NCBI GenBank assembly: GCA_964636865.1
Contig: CAZWVJ010000004.1
Coordinates: forward strand, 1-64,000
Reading direction: 5' to 3'
Length of the DNA: 64,000 bases
Origin: B1SED10-75 sp964636865
Lineage (GTDB): Bacteria; Bacillota; Dethiobacteria; DTU022; PWGO01
Positions 61,291 through 64,000 of the stretch are shown here, one piece after another. The position numbers and the translations under genes were made by a program. Under the pieces are notes generated by a model. It was not told where the DNA came from, searched no databases, and saw only the letters and a list, made by a program, of their open reading frames with translations. The first letter of the stretch is position 1; every line of letters begins with the position of its first letter.

Positions 61291-63693
61291 TTAGAGAGCT
61301 CGTTTATTCATTTCTGCCAATTGAAAAGCCATTGAACCTATACCTTCAGCTTTAGCATAAGGAAGATTAAGTTCCACATTCTCAACCAATTTAAACTTTT
61401 CTTCCTCTTCTGCTGCCAAGCAATCATCTATTTCCTGCAAAACCTCCTGCCAGGAATTTTTTGCTACAGGATTTTTTGTGCAACCCAACTGCTCGTAATT
61501 CATTCCTTCCAAAGCCGAAGACAATGAAGCCATTTCACGGAATACATCTTCCATCAAGAAAGATGACCAATCCATTCCCAGATAATCTGCCAGATTAGCT
61601 ATAATTTCACTACCGGGAACGGCATCTCCGGGAGGCTCTAAAGCAGGATAACTAAGCTGTACCCGTCCTTCCACATTGATATACGAGCCTAATTTTTCTG
61701 CAAATGCAGCAGCAGGAAGCACTACATCAGCATACTGCGCAGTTTCAGTTAAGAATATATCCTGGACTACCATAAATTCTAGATTTTGCAATGCTTCAAC
61801 AACATAATCTTTTTCACTGCTTTCAACTACCGGGTTCTCGCCCACAATATACATACCCTGAAGCGTACCTTGAAAGGCTTGCATTATCATTTCCTGAGCA
61901 GTTAACCCGGGTTGAGCATTCAATTCGGCTGCCCATGCCTTGGAAAAACTTTCTCTGGCTTTATCATCCTCTATACTTTGCAGAGAAGTAAGGAAATTCG
62001 GCAAAGCTCCCATAAGGCAGGCACCTTGAGAATTATTAAAGTCCGGCAGGAAATTTACTCCGCCGGAAGGGCCACTATTTTTACCGGCAACAGCAGCCAA
62101 ACTCAACATAGCTTTAACGCCCTTCAAGCCGGAGCCCTTTTTAAAGTTAGCAGAGTCAAACAGGATCAAAGGACGTTCAGCATTGGCATAACTGCGACCT
62201 GCTTCCTGGATATCTGAAACAGATACACCCGTTACTTTTTCTACTTGTTCTGCTGTATCCTTGCTTACATCTTTTTTTATATCCTCATAAACTGCGCTAT
62301 CTTTTGCGCCTTCACCCTGAGCTATATTTTCGGTAATGACTACATTGATTAGACTTCTCAGAAGAGAATCATCAGTTCCTTTCTCCGGAGAAATGTAAAG
62401 GTGCGCAGGATCAGCATCATCCTGTTCTTCCGGATTGATGGCAATTACTTTGGTTCCGTTGCGGGCCGCCTCTCGTAGCCGGTAATTAAGCACCGGATGT
62501 GAACTTGCAAGATGGGAATTAACCACCATAATTAAGTCTGCGTTGTTCAGGTCATCGATGTCACTACCCATAACACCGCTTTTGTATAAAGCCTCCGTTG
62601 TGCGCGGTGAAGAACTATAATGGTAGCGAGAAATATGATCTACATTATTGGTTCCCCAGGAGCGCAATAACTTTTGGAAAAGATAAATTTCTTCATTGGA
62701 AAGCCGGCTGGAAACTAAACCGCCCAGAGAACCATCTCCATAATTAATTTTTAGCTCCTGTAATTTCTCCGCAATAATTTCCAACGCTTCTTCCCATTCT
62801 ACCTCTACAAAAACCCCATCTTGTTTAATCAAAGGCATGGTTAATCTGTGTTCATTATGGAGGAAATCCCAACCGAAACTTCCCCTGGCACAAATTCTGC
62901 CCTGGTTTACCGGTGCCTCTTCATCTGCAGTAGCATCAATAGCCATCTCTTCTTCACTATTTGACTCCACATTAACATGAAGATCCAGGGAACACCCGGT
63001 AGAACAGTAAGGGCAAATAGTTTTGACTTTTTCTATTTCCCAGGGACGTCCCCGGCCTAAACGGGACTTAGACACCAAAGCCCCTACAGGGCAGGCTTCA
63101 ATGCACATACCGCAAAAATCACAGGTAGAATTTTCAATCGGATCTCCAAAAGGAGTCCCTACATTCGATTTAAAACCCCGCTCGGTGAAATCAATTGCCC
63201 CAACGCCGTTTACGTTTTGACACTTGCCCACACAGCGACCGCAGAGGATACATTTGTTCATGTCCCTCACAAAGAAAGGGTTGGTATCATCAAGGGAAAG
63301 TTCTTTGGTAGCACCTACAAAATCACTGGAAGAAATGCCATAGCGGTAACAATAATCCTGTAACTTGCATTCCCCGGTTTTTTCGCAGGTAACACAATCT
63401 AAATAATGGTTGGCTAAGATTAGCCTCAAAATAATCTCCCTGGCTTTGCGAGTTCGTTCAGTTTCTGTGTGTACCACCATATCAGGTGCTACAGGTGCAC
63501 AACACGACGCCACTAAAGCCCGCGCTTTTTCCACTTCTACCACGCACATCCGACAAGCAGCATTACGTGTAAAGTCCGGATCATAACAGAAAGTAGGTAT
63601 ATCAATACCTAGCTTTTCCGCTGCTTGCAGGATAGTAGTACCAGGTTCCACCTCTACTTGCTGACCGTCTATGGTTAGATTAATTGCTGACAT
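61291..63693 (-). CDS. NuoG/FdhA-like paralogue lacking the Sec/Cys site and C-terminal domain
   Basis: 800 residues. The N-terminal cluster set is intact: [2Fe-2S] (C36, C47, C50, and C64/C65), His-Cys3 (H96, C100, C103, C109), two ferredoxin clusters (C148, C151, C154, C158 and C191, C194, C197, C201), and the 4Fe-4S of the molybdopterin domain (C227, C230, C234, C268). At the catalytic position the sequence reads NNVDHISRYHYSS: the Sec346 of FdhA corresponds to His358. The end (AEGIGSMAFQLAEMNK) has no molybdopterin-dinucleotide domain. Probably an electron-transfer subunit, in the manner of NuoG, and not an active formate dehydrogenase. It overlaps the end of the upstream NuoF-like gene by 14 bases. 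Confidence 0.88.
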   Translation of the reverse strand: MSAINLTIDGQQVEVEPGTTILQAAEKLGIDIPTFCYDPDFTRNAACRMCVVEVEKARALVASCCAPVAPDMVVHTETERTRKAREIILRLILANHYLDCVTCEKTGECKLQDYCYRYGISSSDFVGATKELSLDDTNPFFVRDMNKCILCGRCVGKCQNVNGVGAIDFTERGFKSNVGTPFGDPIENSTCDFCGMCIEACPVGALVSKSRLGRGRPWEIEKVKTICPYCSTGCSLDLHVNVESNSEEEMAIDATADEEAPVNQGRICARGSFGWDFLHNEHRLTMPLIKQDGVFVEVEWEEALEIIAEKLQELKINYGDGSLGGLVSSRLSNEEIYLFQKLLRSWGTNNVDHISRYHYSSSPRTTEALYKSGVMGSDIDDLNNADLIMVVNSHLASSHPVLNYRLREAARNGTKVIAINPEEQDDADPAHLYISPEKGTDDSLLRSLINVVITENIAQGEGAKDSAVYEDIKKDVSKDTAEQVEKVTGVSVSDIQEAGRSYANAERPLILFDSANFKKGSGLKGVKAMLSLAAVAGKNSGPSGGVNFLPDFNNSQGACLMGALPNFLTSLQSIEDDKARESFSKAWAAELNAQPGLTAQEMIMQAFQGTLQGMYIVGENPVVESSEKDYVVEALQNLEFMVVQDIFLTETAQYADVVLPAAAFAEKLGSYINVEGRVQLSYPALEPPGDAVPGSEIIANLADYLGMDWSSFLMEDVFREMASLSSALEGMNYEQLGCTKNPVAKNSWQEVLQEIDDCLAAEEEEKFKLVENVELNLPYAKAEGIGSMAFQLAEMNKRAL

Positions 63694-64000
63694 CGGCTTC
63701 CCTCCCTACACGAGTAATCCGGATTGCATTCTGACGACACTTATCTACACAACTGCCACATTTGGTGCACAAATCTATATCTAACACATGGCATTCTTTC
63801 TTTTCCCCGGCAATAGCTTCTACCGGGCAGGCTTTCGCGCAACGCCCACATCCGTTACATACCTCTTCATCAATGTAATAATTGAAGAGATCCTTACAAA
63901 TTCCCGAACGGCAAAAACCTTCATTGATATGCTCCTCATATTCATGGCGGAAATAACGTATAGTGCTTAATACAGGATTAGGGCAAGTCTGCCCCAATCC
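63680..64000 (-). CDS. NuoF-like NADH/FMN subunit paralogue, C-terminal part (runs off the window)
   Basis: Only the last 106 or so residues are visible. GQTCPNPVLSTIRYFRHEYEEHI and two ferredoxin motifs (CNGCGRCAKACP, CTKCGSCVDKC) match the end of the NuoF-like protein of the formate dehydrogenase operon almost block for block. The gene starts beyond the right edge. Together with the NuoG-like gene it makes a second, related NADH-dependent complex. Confidence 0.9.
   Translation of the reverse strand, partial: GLGQTCPNPVLSTIRYFRHEYEEHINEGFCRSGICKDLFNYYIDEEVCNGCGRCAKACPVEAIAGEKKECHVLDIDLCTKCGSCVDKCRQNAIRITRVGREADVSN

Overview
The window looks like chromosomal DNA of a strictly anaerobic, low-to-mid GC Bacillota (Clostridia-type) bacterium. 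The signs are strong AGGAGG-type ribosome binding sites, many TTG/GTG starts, a T-box leader, an Asp23/AmaP envelope-stress locus, glycyl-radical and ferredoxin-dependent enzymes, and NAD-linked iron-sulfur flavoprotein complexes. The enzyme set (formate dehydrogenase, 2-oxoacid:ferredoxin oxidoreductase, methylmalonyl-CoA pathway, type IV pili) fits a fermentative or syntrophic lifestyle, but the species cannot be named from the sequence alone. I saw no rRNA, tRNA, CRISPR array or intact transposase.

Layout, almost all on the minus strand. 1-2.7 kb: the N-terminal part of an FdhA/NuoG-like protein and an SfrB-type flavoprotein. 2.9-8.5 kb: housekeeping (nusB, DUF2273, amaP, asp23, a CD1247-type zinc-ribbon protein, efp, pepQ, aroQ, aroK). 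8.6-20 kb: a complete monoderm-type type IV pilus cluster (minor pilins, PilO/N/M, PilX/W/V-like, PilD, a pilin, PilC, PilT, PilB), followed upstream by aroE. 21-30 kb: YqeG phosphatase, an isocitrate/isopropylmalate dehydrogenase family gene (plus strand), a degenerate Lnt-like membrane protein, hisC, a PIG-L deacetylase/ROK kinase pair, an FmdB protein and serA. 30-36.1 kb: an argC-argJ-argB-argD-argF operon behind a T-box leader that appears to read an Arg codon. 36.6-39.7 kb: plus-strand genes (small hypothetical, ThDP enzyme, membrane-anchored glutamine amidotransferase). 39.8-43.9 kb: an orphan glycyl radical enzyme, its activase and an FMN-split-barrel protein. 44.3-50.5 kb: carboxyltransferase, methylmalonyl-CoA epimerase, split methylmalonyl-CoA mutase and succinyl-CoA synthetase. 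50.8-54.6 kb: a P-loop/Asp23-like fusion and a four-subunit 2-oxoacid:ferredoxin oxidoreductase. 54.9-61 kb: an NAD-linked formate dehydrogenase operon (NuoE-, NuoF- and FdhA-type subunits plus fdhD). 61.3-64 kb: a paralogous NuoF/NuoG-type pair.

How the genes fit together: the ferredoxin oxidoreductase, SucCD, mutase, epimerase and carboxyltransferase together connect 2-oxoacids, succinyl-CoA and propionyl-CoA. The formate dehydrogenase complexes would dispose of or recover the electrons through NADH, ferredoxin and formate.

The most notable findings are: (1) the catalytic FdhA subunit is one 888-residue selenoprotein, read through an in-frame UGA (Sec346) with a SECIS-like hairpin whose GGUCU loop sits at the same distance as in E. 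coli fdhF; (2) two inverted copies of a roughly 193-bp MITE, each with 17-bp terminal repeats (5'-GTAA) and a perfect 8-bp target duplication, suggesting mobilisation by an IS66-like transposase; (3) a NuoG/FdhA paralogue that has lost the Sec/Cys site and the C-terminal molybdopterin domain; (4) an Lnt-like protein without its catalytic triad; (5) an orphan glycyl radical enzyme cluster of unknown substrate.
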